Below are positions 8,576 to 17,779 of a stretch of 64,000 bases of DNA, one piece after another. The notes under the pieces are model-generated. The model searched no databases. It had not been told where the DNA came from and saw nothing but the letters and a program-made list of their open reading frames with translations. Position numbers and translations under genes: made by a program. The stretch is from assembly GCF_012641095.1 (NCBI RefSeq), contig NZ_JAAVSC010000008.1, positions 33,194 through 97,193 of the forward strand. The letters run 5' to 3'. This DNA comes from Lactobacillus sp. HBUAS51381 (GTDB taxonomy: Bacteria > Bacillota > Bacilli > Lactobacillales > Lactobacillaceae). How positions within the stretch are numbered: the first letter of the stretch is position 1; each line of letters opens with the position of its first letter.

Positions 8576-8740
8576 TTACTTTTTGGTTTTGAACTGATCG
8601 TATAGGTTAATCGACGCCTCAATCAGCATGCCGGCCGTCATGAGCCACATGGCCAACATGTCTTGGTGGGCTAACATGCAACCGAGTAAAATAATGTAAA
8701 GAATGAACAGAATAACCGCTGATGATTTATGATTCATCAT
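8576..8740 (-). CDS. Small 54-residue membrane protein, unknown function
   Basis: A short gene that is easily missed: MMNHKSSAVILFILYIILLG begins the product, a second hydrophobic stretch covers residues 30-46, and it ends KTKK. GGGAGG stands four bases before the first ATG (8740) and seven before the second (8737), which supports translation. The first hydrophobic segment ends in LLGC, so a lipoprotein is conceivable, but the second hydrophobic stretch makes a two-TM protein likelier. It lies between the aldo/keto reductase gene and the divergent P-type ATPase gene. Confidence 0.6.
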   Translation of the reverse strand: MMNHKSSAVILFILYIILLGCMLAHQDMLAMWLMTAGMLIEASINLYDQFKTKK

Positions 8741-8909
8741 AAAACCTCCCTTGGATAATGTGTTCCCTCTTTATTTAACCACGACTGACAGGTGCTGTTA
8801 AGGACTAACGTTTCGCTTAAGAATCGACAAAAAACCAATAGATTAATCGTTATGAAAGCGGATTATCGGTTACAATATGGGTAACGAATCGGTAAAGGAG
8901 GACGCCCAA

Positions 8910-11249
8910 ATGACAGACCGTTACCTACCGCCCTTAAACCAAGGCCTCACGGCAGATGAGGTGCAGCAACGCGTGGCGGATGGCTTAAAAAATGACCCGT
9001 TACCGCCACTAACGCGGAGTGTCAAACAAATATTTCGGGACAATTTACTAACGCTATTTAACTTAATTAACGTGCTTCTGGGCGGCCTCGTCCTGCTCAC
9101 AGGCAGCTACAAAAATTTGCTCTTTTTAGGTGTTGTGGTCTTTAATACAGGAATCGGGATTTTTCAGGAAATTCGGTCCAAGCGGCAGGTGGATAAGTTA
9201 GCCCTGTTATCAGAGGGCAAGATTAATGTCCTGCGTGAGGGAAGCTTGACGCCGCGCCACCAAGACGAGCTGGTTCAAGACGATCTCATGGCCATTGGGC
9301 GGGGAGATCAGTTGCCCGTGGACGGCCTCATTCGGCAGACCGTGGGGATGGAAGTCGACGAGTCGCAGATTACCGGGGAGTCGACGCCCATCGTGAAGAA
9401 TACCAACGATCGGCTGGTTTCCGGCAGTGTCATTCTGGGCGGCAAGGCCATTGTTCAGGCAACTACAGTGGGGAAGGGCAGTTTTGTGAAGCAATTGGCC
9501 CACTCCGCGAAGCAGAAACGCCGGTCGGCTAGTCAATTGCTCCTCATTATTAATCGGATTATTAAAGTGTTAACGTTTGCCATCATTCCGTTGGGTGCCG
9601 GGCTATTCATTGCCGCCTTAATGCGGGGTCAGGATCAGAACCGCGCCATTCTGGGAACCGTGGCCTCGATGGTCGGCATGATTCCCGAGGGGTTAGTCCT
9701 GTTGACCTCGGTGGCCTTGGCCGCCGGGGCGTTTACCCTGGGTCGCCGGCACGTTTTGGTGCGGGAACTCCCCGCGATCGAGGCGTTGGCCCGCGTGGAT
9801 GTTCTCTGTCTGGATAAGACCGGGACGATTACGAACGGAAAGTTGGTTTTGGAAAAGGTTGAAGCCGTGGGGAAACAGTCGCCGGAGCAGTTGAACGCCG
9901 TGTTGGCTCGGTTGGTCGCCGCGACGGGGGACGATAACGAGACCGCCACGGCCGTCAAGCAGGCGTTGGGAACACCGACCGTTGATGCGTCCCAAGTATT
10001 GCCATTCTCATCCGGTCGGAAATGGAGTGGCGCCCAGTTGGCGGATGGTGCCTACGTCATGGGGGCACCGGAGTTTATCTTTGAAACGGTACCCGCTACG
10101 GTACAACAGCGAATTCAAACGTTGGCCGCACAAGGTTATCGGGTCCTCCTGCTGGCGAGGGTGGCCGCATTGACCACACCGAAGCCGACTGCGCCGGAAG
10201 CCATTGGCCTGATCTTAATTACGGATGAGTTGCGGCCACGGGCCAAGGATACGTTTAGTTTCTTTGCCAATCAGGACGTGGCCCTCAAGGTTATTTCCGG
10301 AGATAATCCGGTCACGGTCGCCAGCATCGCTGAACGCGCGGGGATTGCCGGCGCCAAACAGTTAGTCGATATGAGTCAGGTCGGCGCCGAACCGGATTAC
10401 GATCAGCTGGTGGCGACTTACAACGTCTTTGGCCGGGTTACACCGCAGCAGAAGCAGGGGCTAATCAAGGCCTATCAAACGGCGGGCCACACCGTCGCCA
10501 TGACGGGGGATGGGGTGAATGACCTGCTGGCCCTGCGGCAATCGGATTGTAGCATTGCGATGGCTTCCGGTAGTGAGGCCACCAAGAGTTTGGCCGATTT
10601 TGTCCTCGTCGATTCGAACTTTGACGCGATGATTAACGTCCTCAATGAAGGCCGCCGGGTCATCAACAACATCGAACGGGTGGCGTCACTCTACCTGATT
10701 AAAACCATGTATTCCGTAGTGTTAACGCTGATTTTCATCTTCATGAGTCGGAGCTACCCGTTTGAACCCATTCAATTGACGCCAATCTCCTCGTTGATGG
10801 TCGGGATTCCCACGTTCTTCCTGGCGTTGCAGCCCAATTATGCGCGGATTGCCGACCGTTTCATGAAGCAGGTGATGGAGATTGCCGCCCCGGCCGCCGT
10901 CTGTGTAGTGGGTTATATCCTGGTCATCATGGGGCTAGGGACGCAGTTTAACCTGAGCTTTGCGACGACCTCCACGCTGAGCGTCCTGATGACCGGGCTG
11001 ATTAGTCTCAATGCTCTGGTCATGGTCGCCCGACCGCTCAACCGCTTCAAAATTGGTCTGATTGCGTTGATGGCGGGCCTGTTTGCGGTCATCTTCCTGT
11101 TCTTGGGCCCCATTTTCTCGCTGGTCAGCCTGATCAATTGGAAGTTGGCCTTGATTTACCTGCCACTCATGCTGAGTGTGCAACCCATCTTTATCCTGGT
11201 ACAGGAGATTTTGGGGAAGCGTATCCTGAGTCGTATTCGCTGGCGCTAA
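8910..11249 (+). CDS. P-type ATPase, CtpE/Exp7-like (probable Ca2+ transporter)
   Basis: The 779-residue pump carries all P-type signatures: actuator motif SQITGEST, phosphorylation site CLDKTGTITNGK, hinge TGDGVNDLLALRQSD. TM4 has MIPEGLVLLTS, the PEGL type found in Ca2+-type pumps and in the CtpE/Exp7 subgroup, and there is no N-terminal metal-binding domain or CPC motif. Mycobacterial CtpE has been reported to take up calcium; the present assignment to Ca2+ is by family only. ATG 8910 follows AAAGGAGG at eight bases; an ATG 11 codons upstream has no such site. The C-terminal half has about six membrane segments. Monocistronic. Confidence 0.87.
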   Translation: MTDRYLPPLNQGLTADEVQQRVADGLKNDPLPPLTRSVKQIFRDNLLTLFNLINVLLGGLVLLTGSYKNLLFLGVVVFNTGIGIFQEIRSKRQVDKLALLSEGKINVLREGSLTPRHQDELVQDDLMAIGRGDQLPVDGLIRQTVGMEVDESQITGESTPIVKNTNDRLVSGSVILGGKAIVQATTVGKGSFVKQLAHSAKQKRRSASQLLLIINRIIKVLTFAIIPLGAGLFIAALMRGQDQNRAILGTVASMVGMIPEGLVLLTSVALAAGAFTLGRRHVLVRELPAIEALARVDVLCLDKTGTITNGKLVLEKVEAVGKQSPEQLNAVLARLVAATGDDNETATAVKQALGTPTVDASQVLPFSSGRKWSGAQLADGAYVMGAPEFIFETVPATVQQRIQTLAAQGYRVLLLARVAALTTPKPTAPEAIGLILITDELRPRAKDTFSFFANQDVALKVISGDNPVTVASIAERAGIAGAKQLVDMSQVGAEPDYDQLVATYNVFGRVTPQQKQGLIKAYQTAGHTVAMTGDGVNDLLALRQSDCSIAMASGSEATKSLADFVLVDSNFDAMINVLNEGRRVINNIERVASLYLIKTMYSVVLTLIFIFMSRSYPFEPIQLTPISSLMVGIPTFFLALQPNYARIADRFMKQVMEIAAPAAVCVVGYILVIMGLGTQFNLSFATTSTLSVLMTGLISLNALVMVARPLNRFKIGLIALMAGLFAVIFLFLGPIFSLVSLINWKLALIYLPLMLSVQPIFILVQEILGKRILSRIRWR

Positions 11250-11329
11250 AGGCATTGCGAGAGAACTCGTCAACACGCTAGCTGAAATTGAGATATTCAT
11301 CCGTATCTAGTCATTATAACTAGGTAATA

Positions 11330-11338
11330 TGCTATAAT
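11330..11338 (+). promoter_or_regulatory. Extended -10 promoter of the DUF1836 gene
   Basis: TGCTATAAT is a perfect extended -10 box about 30 bases before the start codon; no convincing -35 is seen, as is usual for this class. Confidence 0.55.
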
Positions 11339-11370
11339 GAAAGGTATAAACGGAAGGGTAGGGAAGAAAT

Positions 11371-11895
11371 ATGGCTGATTACAATCAATACACCCGCTGG
11401 GAAAACCAGATGCATAAGGCAAAGTTACCACGGTGGGACGATTTACCGAAGTTTGACCTCTATATGGACCAGGTTACCGCGCTGATTAACGACATTCTGG
11501 GACCTCTCGGGATCGATACCATCACGCCGGCAATGATTAATAACTACGTGAAGCACCATGTCATTTTGGCACCCGTCAAGAAGAAGTATCAAACGATGCA
11601 GCTAACGGATATTTTGATGATCAGCCTCCTGAAGCCCATGTTCCAAACGGATACGGTCCGTTCGGGGATCGACCAGATTACGGCTGGGGATTATCCCAAG
11701 CAAGCCTACGATAACTTTATTGGCCAATTGGAAGACCGGCTCCATCACTTAGGTGAAGAACAGGTCCAACCAGCGGCTAAGGATCTCAACGAAAAGTTGA
11801 TGCAGGTGGCGGTGGATGCCGTCGTGGCCCGCCTGCAATCTGAAAAACTCTTGCACTTAATCAAGCGGCCAATTCGTAAGATTGAGAAGAAATAA
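11371..11895 (+). CDS. DUF1836 protein, MerR-like DNA-binding fold
   Basis: The 174-residue soluble protein has the DUF1836 core: TPAMINNYVKHHVILAPVKK followed by a helix rich in Leu and Met (residues about 50-90). DUF1836 proteins are widespread in Firmicutes and carry a winged-helix region resembling MerR; the stretch around residues 45-75 would be the DNA-binding part. A role in transcription is inferred from the fold, not proved. The ribosome site (GGGAAG) is moderate. No regulatory target is suggested by the neighbours. It ends in a bidirectional terminator. Confidence 0.8.
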   Translation: MADYNQYTRWENQMHKAKLPRWDDLPKFDLYMDQVTALINDILGPLGIDTITPAMINNYVKHHVILAPVKKKYQTMQLTDILMISLLKPMFQTDTVRSGIDQITAGDYPKQAYDNFIGQLEDRLHHLGEEQVQPAAKDLNEKLMQVAVDAVVARLQSEKLLHLIKRPIRKIEKK

Positions 11896-11911
11896 GTGAA
11901 TTGGTCACAAA

Positions 11912-11947
11912 AAGGACGCGCCAGCACAGTTGTGTTGGCGCGTCCTT
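11912..11947. terminator. Bidirectional intrinsic terminator
   Basis: A 17-bp nearly perfect stem (AAGGACGCGCCAGCACA and its partner) lies between the DUF1836 gene and the convergent phosphodiesterase gene. Confidence 0.85.
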
Positions 11948-11962
11948 TGACTCTCTCGGTGA

Positions 11963-13756
11963 CTACTGCGTCTGTGTTTCCAACGTTAAATCATTCATAA
12001 ACGTCAGCAACAAATTGGCGTAGCTCGGGTGATCCGTGTTGTCTTTGATTTCTTGTTGAATCAGGTGGAGATTGTTGGTGATGACGCCGTTGACGCCAAT
12101 AAACATCATCTGATCCATGCTGGTGACGTCGTCAATGTCCCAGGCATAGACCTTCTTATGTTCGCGGTCGGCCTGTTCGATGAAGGTGTCGTTGAGCGTG
12201 GTTTCCTCCATGGTGTAGGCGTTGGCCCGCGTGTGGGGGAAGGTGAGATTGTACGGCATGATATAGCTGACGAACAACTCGGGATGGTCTTCCTTCAGCC
12301 GGTTCATGATGGTGTAGCTTAACGTATGCACCTGCTCGTGGTTGGCTAGGATGCGGGCCCCAAACTGCCGGTAGAATCGTTCCGGTAAGTCCTTGGTGTC
12401 GGCACCACCGGTTTTAATCTCGATGAGGAGTTTCTGATGGTGTTGGATGGCCGAATTGAGGTAGTGGTCAAAGCTGGGAATCTTGGCCTGATAGCCATTT
12501 TCGGTCACGGTAATTTTGGTGAGCTGCTTGAGCGTCAGCGAGGAGACCTTGCGATTGAGGCCGGCCAGCGTCTTTAGATTCCCATCGTGCATAACCACGA
12601 ATTGGTGGTCCTTAGTCATCCGAATGTCCATCTCGACGTAGTCCGGCTTCTCTCGGCTGGTCTTGACCATGGCAGGAATCGTGTTCTGTACGCCATTGCC
12701 GTTGTCCACGCCCCGGTGAGCAATGGTCAGCGGCTTGCTCATGGCGAGACCGTTGAGATAAATCAGATTGAACCCAACCAGCGCGGCACTAATGATGACG
12801 AGGCCGCTGACAATCAAAGCGCGGGTCCGGAGCCGCGTCTTGGCGGGTTCGCGGAAGCTAAAGAGCATGGATGGCGTGGCCTGATGGATATCGTGACTAC
12901 TGAGAATCACCATCATGAAGATCACGGTGGCGTAGCAGACGATGAATTCCGTAATGACTTCCATCAAAAATAGATTAATGGTGGCCGCGACCAATGCCAC
13001 GTGGGTTTTGTCGAAGAAGACCTGGCCGACGTATAGTGCGGCGTAAATGAACGCCACGACAATACTGACCATGATCAGGGTCACGATAATTTTAAAAAAG
13101 TAGTTCCAGAAGTGACCGCGCGTCCGTTGCCAACTGAGGCGAATGGCTTCGCGGCTATGGTAGTGGTCGATCATCATCAGGGGTAAGACGGCGATGAGCC
13201 GAATCCCCAGATAGGCCGCGCCAACATAGAAGATGCTGAGAAGCACCGCGAAGATATTGTTGTCCATGAGGTAGCTAACAATAAAGGCGGGAATCTTGGC
13301 CTTGTTGAGCAGGGGGGTGGTGAAGAGCTCACTCCCGAATGGCATGATGATAATAAAATAACCAATAAAGAAGAGAAACGTACTGGGGGAGGCGCCGGCA
13401 ATGCTTCGAATGGTGTCCCCCAGAATGCTGAGCATCGTCTGCGGTCGCCCGTGGCGAATGTTGGTAATTCCCAGTAACAGGTAGGCAAATTGCCAGTAAA
13501 TGAGGGTCACGATCGCCAGGAGAATCAACACTAGCCCCACGATGGCTAGGGGATGCTTAAGAACGAGGGACCCAATGTTGGTGTAAGAAACGTAGGGGAC
13601 GTGCTGCCACCGCATGAGTGCCGAAGTCAGCCACGTAAAGACGGGGACGGCAATGTAACTGACCACGAGGTTCGTCAAGAAGACGAGGGTCACGTAGCTC
13701 CCCCAATGACTGAAGAAGTGGTGGTTGGCATCGCGCCAAAAAGCCCAAGGCCGCAT
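11963..13756 (-). CDS. Membrane-anchored glycerophosphodiester phosphodiesterase
   Basis: Two parts are visible. The first about 350 residues form a membrane domain of roughly eight segments (GPDPase_memb type). The C-terminal part is a GDPD barrel with the conserved TIAHRGVDNGNGVQNTIPAM, EMDIRMTKDHQFVVMHDG and WDIDD motifs, which hold the catalytic His and the metal-binding Glu/Asp residues. The enzyme splits glycerophosphodiesters, from lipid or teichoic acid turnover, to glycerol-3-phosphate and an alcohol. I prefer ATG 13756 (MRPWAFWRDANHHFF), which resembles the usual family start; a GTG at 13828 with a weak AGTAGG site would add 24 residues. The gene is alone. Confidence 0.85.
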   Translation of the reverse strand: MRPWAFWRDANHHFFSHWGSYVTLVFLTNLVVSYIAVPVFTWLTSALMRWQHVPYVSYTNIGSLVLKHPLAIVGLVLILLAIVTLIYWQFAYLLLGITNIRHGRPQTMLSILGDTIRSIAGASPSTFLFFIGYFIIIMPFGSELFTTPLLNKAKIPAFIVSYLMDNNIFAVLLSIFYVGAAYLGIRLIAVLPLMMIDHYHSREAIRLSWQRTRGHFWNYFFKIIVTLIMVSIVVAFIYAALYVGQVFFDKTHVALVAATINLFLMEVITEFIVCYATVIFMMVILSSHDIHQATPSMLFSFREPAKTRLRTRALIVSGLVIISAALVGFNLIYLNGLAMSKPLTIAHRGVDNGNGVQNTIPAMVKTSREKPDYVEMDIRMTKDHQFVVMHDGNLKTLAGLNRKVSSLTLKQLTKITVTENGYQAKIPSFDHYLNSAIQHHQKLLIEIKTGGADTKDLPERFYRQFGARILANHEQVHTLSYTIMNRLKEDHPELFVSYIMPYNLTFPHTRANAYTMEETTLNDTFIEQADREHKKVYAWDIDDVTSMDQMMFIGVNGVITNNLHLIQQEIKDNTDHPSYANLLLTFMNDLTLETQTQ

Positions 13757-14175
13757 AAAAGAATCACGCTTTCTGATTAATAAGGTTAGGTGTTCCAGCA
13801 GATAATTGGTCAAACTCGACCTAAACACGATATAAACCTACTTTAGCATAGTCTACGTGATCCGGGGGCTGAAAAAAGGGTCGTTATGGCAAAAAGCCGG
13901 GGAACACGACCTAAATAGGCCGATAGTTGCCGCTGTTATGAAAGAAAAAGCGACGGTTGTGATTTAAAGCACACATTAAAAACAGCAAAAAAATTCCAAA
14001 AACATATGTATGCGCTTACATTACTGATGTCTGTAAGCCGCGTTGCTATCGGGTTTGTTCGCCAAACCAATTAGTTGTGATTTTTTTAACATAAACCTCT
14101 TGCAGAATTTTGAAAAGGTGATATGATTTAACTCGTGAAGAACTTAACAAGATGTTTTCAAATGGAGGCATAAGC
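13757..14175 (+). promoter_or_regulatory. adhE upstream region with cre, Rex-like sites and promoter
   Basis: No gene is present. A cre-type CcpA site TGTATGCGCTTACA (14007-14020) matches TGWNANCGNTNWCA at 13 of 14 positions. TTGTGATTTTTTTAACAT (14085-14102) fits the redox regulator Rex consensus TTGTKA-N6-TMACAA at 11 of 12 fixed positions, and TTGTGATTTAAAGCACAC (13957-13974) is a weaker second copy. TTGCAG (14110-14115) and TATGAT (14132-14137), 16 apart, form the likely promoter. Rex control of adhE by NADH/NAD+ is established in Firmicutes. Confidence 0.6.
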
Positions 14176-16794
14176 ATGTTAAAAAACGTGAAAGAAAATC
14201 CAAAAGCTAAAAAAGAAGAAAACGGCGAAACGGTTGACCAAATGATCGACCGGTTAACCGCCAAGGCCCACGACGCCCTGTGCGCCATGGACGATTTTAC
14301 CCAAGAAAAAGTGGACCACATCGTGCACCAAATGGCGATCGCTGGTCTGGATCACCATATGGAATTGGCCAAGGCCGCTTACGAAGAAACCGGCCGGGGC
14401 GTGATGGAAGACAAGGCTGTGAAGAACATGTTCGCGACCGAAGAAATCTGGCACTCCATCAAGCATGACAAGACGGTCGGTATCATCAAAGATGACCGCG
14501 AACGTCAACTGATCACCGTCGCAGAACCCCTCGGAATCTTAGCCGGGGTAACCCCCGTGACCAACCCAACCTCAACGGCAATGTTTAAGTCCTTGATCGC
14601 CGTTAAGACGCGAAACCCCATCATCTTCGCCTTTCACCCACAGGCGCAGAAGTCTTCCGTGATGGCTGCCAAGGTCGTCCGGGACGCCGCAATTGCTGCC
14701 GGAGCACCAGAGGGCGTCATCCAATGGATCGACAAGCCTAGCCTGGAAGCCACGACGGCGCTGATGAATCACCCAATGGTAGCCAGTGTCTTGGCTACCG
14801 GGGGTCCTGGCATGGTTAAGGCCGCTTACTCCACTGGGAAGCCAGCCTTAGGGGTTGGTCCTGGTAACGGCCCAGCTTACATTGAAAAGACGGCTAACAT
14901 CAAGCGTTCCGTCTACGACATCGTATTGTCGAAGACGTTTGACAACGGGATGGTGTGTGCCTCTGAAAACAGTGCCGTGATTGACCAAGAAATCTACGAC
15001 ACGGTTAAGCAAGAAATGGAAGATCGTGGCGTCTTCTTCATTAAGAAGAGTGACGAAAAGGCTCTGGCCGACGCGATGTTCCGTCCGGAAGGCGGCGTGA
15101 AGGGCCCTATCGCCGGGATGTCCGCGCAAAAGATTGCGGAGATTGCCGGGATTAAGGTTCCCGCAACGACGAAGGTCTTGGCGGCTGAATTGAAGGGCGT
15201 GGGTCCTAAGTTCCCACTTTCTCAAGAAAAGCTGTCACCCGTACTGTCCGTCTTCAAGGCTAAGAGCCACGAAGATGCCTTCAAGATCTGTGATGAACTC
15301 CTCCACTTTGGCGGGTTGGGTCACACGGCCGGTATCCACACGATGGACGATGACTTGGCTACGGAATTTGGTATTAAGATGAAGGCAAGTCGGGTACTGG
15401 TTAACACGCCATCCGCTATCGGTGGGATTGGGAACCTCTACAACGAAATGATTCCTTCATTAACTTTGGGGACTGGCTCATGGGGCAAGAACTCCGTTTC
15501 CCACAACGTCTCCTCATTTGACCTGTTGAACATCAAAACGATTGCAAAGCGGCGAAATAATATGCAATGGATTAAATTACCTCGAGTTTACTTTGAAAAG
15601 ACATCTGTCCGTTACCTCGACGATATGCCTGGCATCAAGCGGGTCTTCCTGGTAACCAGCCCATCCATGGTGGAATTGGGTTACGTTGACACGGTCTTGA
15701 ACGAACTGAAACGCCAACCAGATGGGATCGAATACTCCCTGTTCTCCGACGTTGAACCCGACCCAACCACGGATACAGTTAACCGTGGGGTCGCGCAGAT
15801 GCGGACGTTTAAGCCGGATACCATCGTGGCCTTAGGTGGGGGCTCACCAATCGATGCCGCCAAGAACATGTGGTTATTCTACGAAGATCCGAATGCTAGT
15901 TTCTTTGGGGCTAAGCAGAAGTTCCTGGACATTCGGAAGCGGACTTATAAGTTCCACAAGCCACACAAGGCGCAATTCGTGGCCATTCCAACAACGTCTG
16001 GGACTGGGTCCGAAGTAACGCCATTCTCCGTGATTACCGATTCCAAGACCCACGTGAAATACCCGTTGGCTGACTACGCTTTGACGCCAGACGTGGCGAT
16101 CGTGGATTCACAATTTATCCAAACGGTGCCAAAGAAGACGGTGGCTTACTCCGGGTTGGACGTCTTGACCCACGCCATTGAATCCTACGTGTCAGCGATG
16201 GCTTCCGATTACACGCGGCCATGGTCCTTGCAAGCCATCAAGCTGGTCATGGACAACCTGACCAACTCCTACAATGGGGACGCCACGGCTAGAGAAGAAA
16301 TGCACAACGCGTCAACGTTGGCTGGGATGGCCTTTGCCAATGCCTTCCTCGGTGTGGATCACTCCATCGCCCATAAGCTGGGTGGCGAATTCGGCTTACC
16401 TCATGGCTTGGCGATTGCCATCACCTTGCCACACGTTATTCGGTACAACTTCAAGGAACCAACGAAGCTGGCAATGTGGCCGAAATACGAATACTTCCGT
16501 GCCGACGAAGATTACGCACAGATTGCCCGTTACCTCGGCTTGCCAGGGAGCACCAAGGAAGAATTGAAGGAAGCCTTAGTCAAGAAGGTCATTGACCTGG
16601 CTCATTCAGTCGGTGTCACCTTGAGCTTGAAGGCTAACGGCGTGGACAAAGCTCACTTTGATAAGGTGGTTGATCACTTGGCAGAATTGGCCTTTGAAGA
16701 CCAATGCACGACCGCTAACCCGAAGGAACCGCTAGTTTCAGAATTGAAGCAGATCATGATTGATGAATACGATGGGAAGAACGTTGAAAAATAA
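14176..16794 (+). CDS. adhE: Bifunctional aldehyde-alcohol dehydrogenase AdhE
   Basis: The 872-residue fusion turns acetyl-CoA into acetaldehyde and then ethanol, oxidising two NADH, and is the main electron sink of heterofermentation. The N-terminal aldehyde dehydrogenase half has the catalytic cysteine in FDNGMVCASENSAV. The C-terminal iron-dependent alcohol dehydrogenase half starts near residue 450 and shows ALGGGSPIDAAKNMW, TTSGTGSEVTPF and the metal-binding DHSIAHKLGGEFGLPHGLA. ATG 14176 is preceded by GGAGG at seven bases. Codon use is strongly biased (AAC, TTC, GAC, AAG), typical of high expression. Upstream cre- and Rex-like sites suggest carbon and redox control. It works with the phosphoketolase and acetate kinase encoded in the same window. 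Confidence 0.97.
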   Translation: MLKNVKENPKAKKEENGETVDQMIDRLTAKAHDALCAMDDFTQEKVDHIVHQMAIAGLDHHMELAKAAYEETGRGVMEDKAVKNMFATEEIWHSIKHDKTVGIIKDDRERQLITVAEPLGILAGVTPVTNPTSTAMFKSLIAVKTRNPIIFAFHPQAQKSSVMAAKVVRDAAIAAGAPEGVIQWIDKPSLEATTALMNHPMVASVLATGGPGMVKAAYSTGKPALGVGPGNGPAYIEKTANIKRSVYDIVLSKTFDNGMVCASENSAVIDQEIYDTVKQEMEDRGVFFIKKSDEKALADAMFRPEGGVKGPIAGMSAQKIAEIAGIKVPATTKVLAAELKGVGPKFPLSQEKLSPVLSVFKAKSHEDAFKICDELLHFGGLGHTAGIHTMDDDLATEFGIKMKASRVLVNTPSAIGGIGNLYNEMIPSLTLGTGSWGKNSVSHNVSSFDLLNIKTIAKRRNNMQWIKLPRVYFEKTSVRYLDDMPGIKRVFLVTSPSMVELGYVDTVLNELKRQPDGIEYSLFSDVEPDPTTDTVNRGVAQMRTFKPDTIVALGGGSPIDAAKNMWLFYEDPNASFFGAKQKFLDIRKRTYKFHKPHKAQFVAIPTTSGTGSEVTPFSVITDSKTHVKYPLADYALTPDVAIVDSQFIQTVPKKTVAYSGLDVLTHAIESYVSAMASDYTRPWSLQAIKLVMDNLTNSYNGDATAREEMHNASTLAGMAFANAFLGVDHSIAHKLGGEFGLPHGLAIAITLPHVIRYNFKEPTKLAMWPKYEYFRADEDYAQIARYLGLPGSTKEELKEALVKKVIDLAHSVGVTLSLKANGVDKAHFDKVVDHLAELAFEDQCTTANPKEPLVSELKQIMIDEYDGKNVEK

Positions 16795-16809
16795 CGGTTA
16801 ACCCAGGAC

Positions 16810-16838
16810 GGTCGCTCTGAGAAGGGCGGCCTTTTTTT
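16810..16838 (+). terminator. Intrinsic terminator of adhE
   Basis: GGTCGCTCT pairs with AGGGCGGCC (with G-T pairs) and is followed by seven T's. Confidence 0.85.
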
Positions 16839-16928
16839 GTCGGTTTCTTCTATAATATATAGATAATGCTGACGTGCGGTCGGCAGAAGGCGTATGCTTA
16901 AGGTGGCAAACTAATCTAAGGAGGAATC

Positions 16929-17402
16929 ATGATGGTACAAACGAAAACAGCTCTGATCTATTTCTCAGTCTCGGGACATACGCAAACGGCCGCAGAAACC
17001 GTTGGCCGCTATCTTCAGTTAACACCGATCGCGCTGACGGCGGCACAGCCGTATCCGACGACGGGCTTTCAGCAATTGGTTGCGCGAACCGATGCCGAGA
17101 ATACGCAGTCGCAATTACCGGAATTTGACCCCGTGGCGTTGGGGGATACGCAGACCCTCTATCTGGGGTTTCCCACGTGGTATCATCAGCCGCCACGGAT
17201 TATTCAGAACTTTCTAACGACAACGGATTTGACGGGGATGACGGTGATTCCCTTTGTCACCAGCGCCAGCAGTCGGGTGACCGAAAGCTTACCTTACCTC
17301 GAAAAATGGGCAGCCGACGGCAACTTTTCGCTGGGCGAGGGTTTCACGGCGAATAATCCGGACGAGATTGCGGCGGGATTAAAGGATGATTTCCCCCTAT
17401 AA
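16929..17402 (+). CDS. Flavodoxin family protein
   Basis: The 157-residue protein has the flavodoxin FMN-binding start ALIYFSVSGHTQTAAE, and the later LYLGFPTWYHQPPR (residues about 77-90) and VIPFVTSASSRVTES segments, which match the second and third FMN loops of the NrdI/YwqN-like short flavodoxins. It would carry electrons or reduce small substrates in the cytoplasm. Two ATGs are adjacent (16929 and 16932) behind AAGGAGG; the second has the better spacing. The gene is a single unit with a terminator; no partner oxidoreductase is next to it. Confidence 0.85.
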   Translation: MMVQTKTALIYFSVSGHTQTAAETVGRYLQLTPIALTAAQPYPTTGFQQLVARTDAENTQSQLPEFDPVALGDTQTLYLGFPTWYHQPPRIIQNFLTTTDLTGMTVIPFVTSASSRVTESLPYLEKWAADGNFSLGEGFTANNPDEIAAGLKDDFPL

Positions 17403-17416
17403 GTTAAAAAATTTGC

Positions 17417-17468
17417 AGCAGTTTTTGCGGTTAAAGGGATACGTTTAGCCGTGAAAACTGCTTTTTTT
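17417..17468 (+). terminator. Intrinsic terminator of the flavodoxin gene
   Basis: AGCAGTTTT pairs with AAAACTGCT around an 28-base interior with a further CGG/CCG pairing; a run of T's follows. Confidence 0.75.
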
Positions 17469-17635
17469 AGACGGCATATCGGCAAAAAGTAGCCGATTTT
17501 TCGAAAAATGACCGAATTTTCATTAAATTATCATCTGAAAACGTAAAAAAGCCGTGATTTTCAGTGCAAAACGCACTGATATTTCTCCCCCTTTTGGGCT
17601 AAAATGGGCAAAAAATGGCTAATTAAAGCGTTTTA

Positions 17636-17652
17636 TGTTACTGGAGTGTTAC
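17636..17652 (+). promoter_or_regulatory. Canonical WalR (YycF) box
   Basis: TGTTAC-TGGAG-TGTTAC is an exact instance of the WalR consensus TGTWAH-N5-TGTWAH. It lies 34 bases upstream of a second array in front of the LysM gene. The rest of 17469-17779 is AT-rich and holds no gene. Confidence 0.65.
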
Positions 17653-17685
17653 AAATATTACGGAATGTCATAATGTAATATTTTT

Positions 17686-17740
17686 CTTAACCTCCGTGTA
17701 ATCTAACATCAATTTGAATGTAATACCCATCAGTTATTCT
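17686..17740 (+). promoter_or_regulatory. Four-copy WalR-like array and promoter (first Apf gene)
   Basis: Hexamers at 11-base steps: CTTAAC 17686, TGTAAT 17697, ATCAAT 17708, TGTAAT 17719, then exactly 10 bases later the -10 TATTCT (17735-17740). The array covers the -35 position. The same geometry recurs before the next two genes. Confidence 0.6.
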
Positions 17741-17779
17741 AATACCCGTTAAGCAAACAAAGGAGGACATTCATTTATT

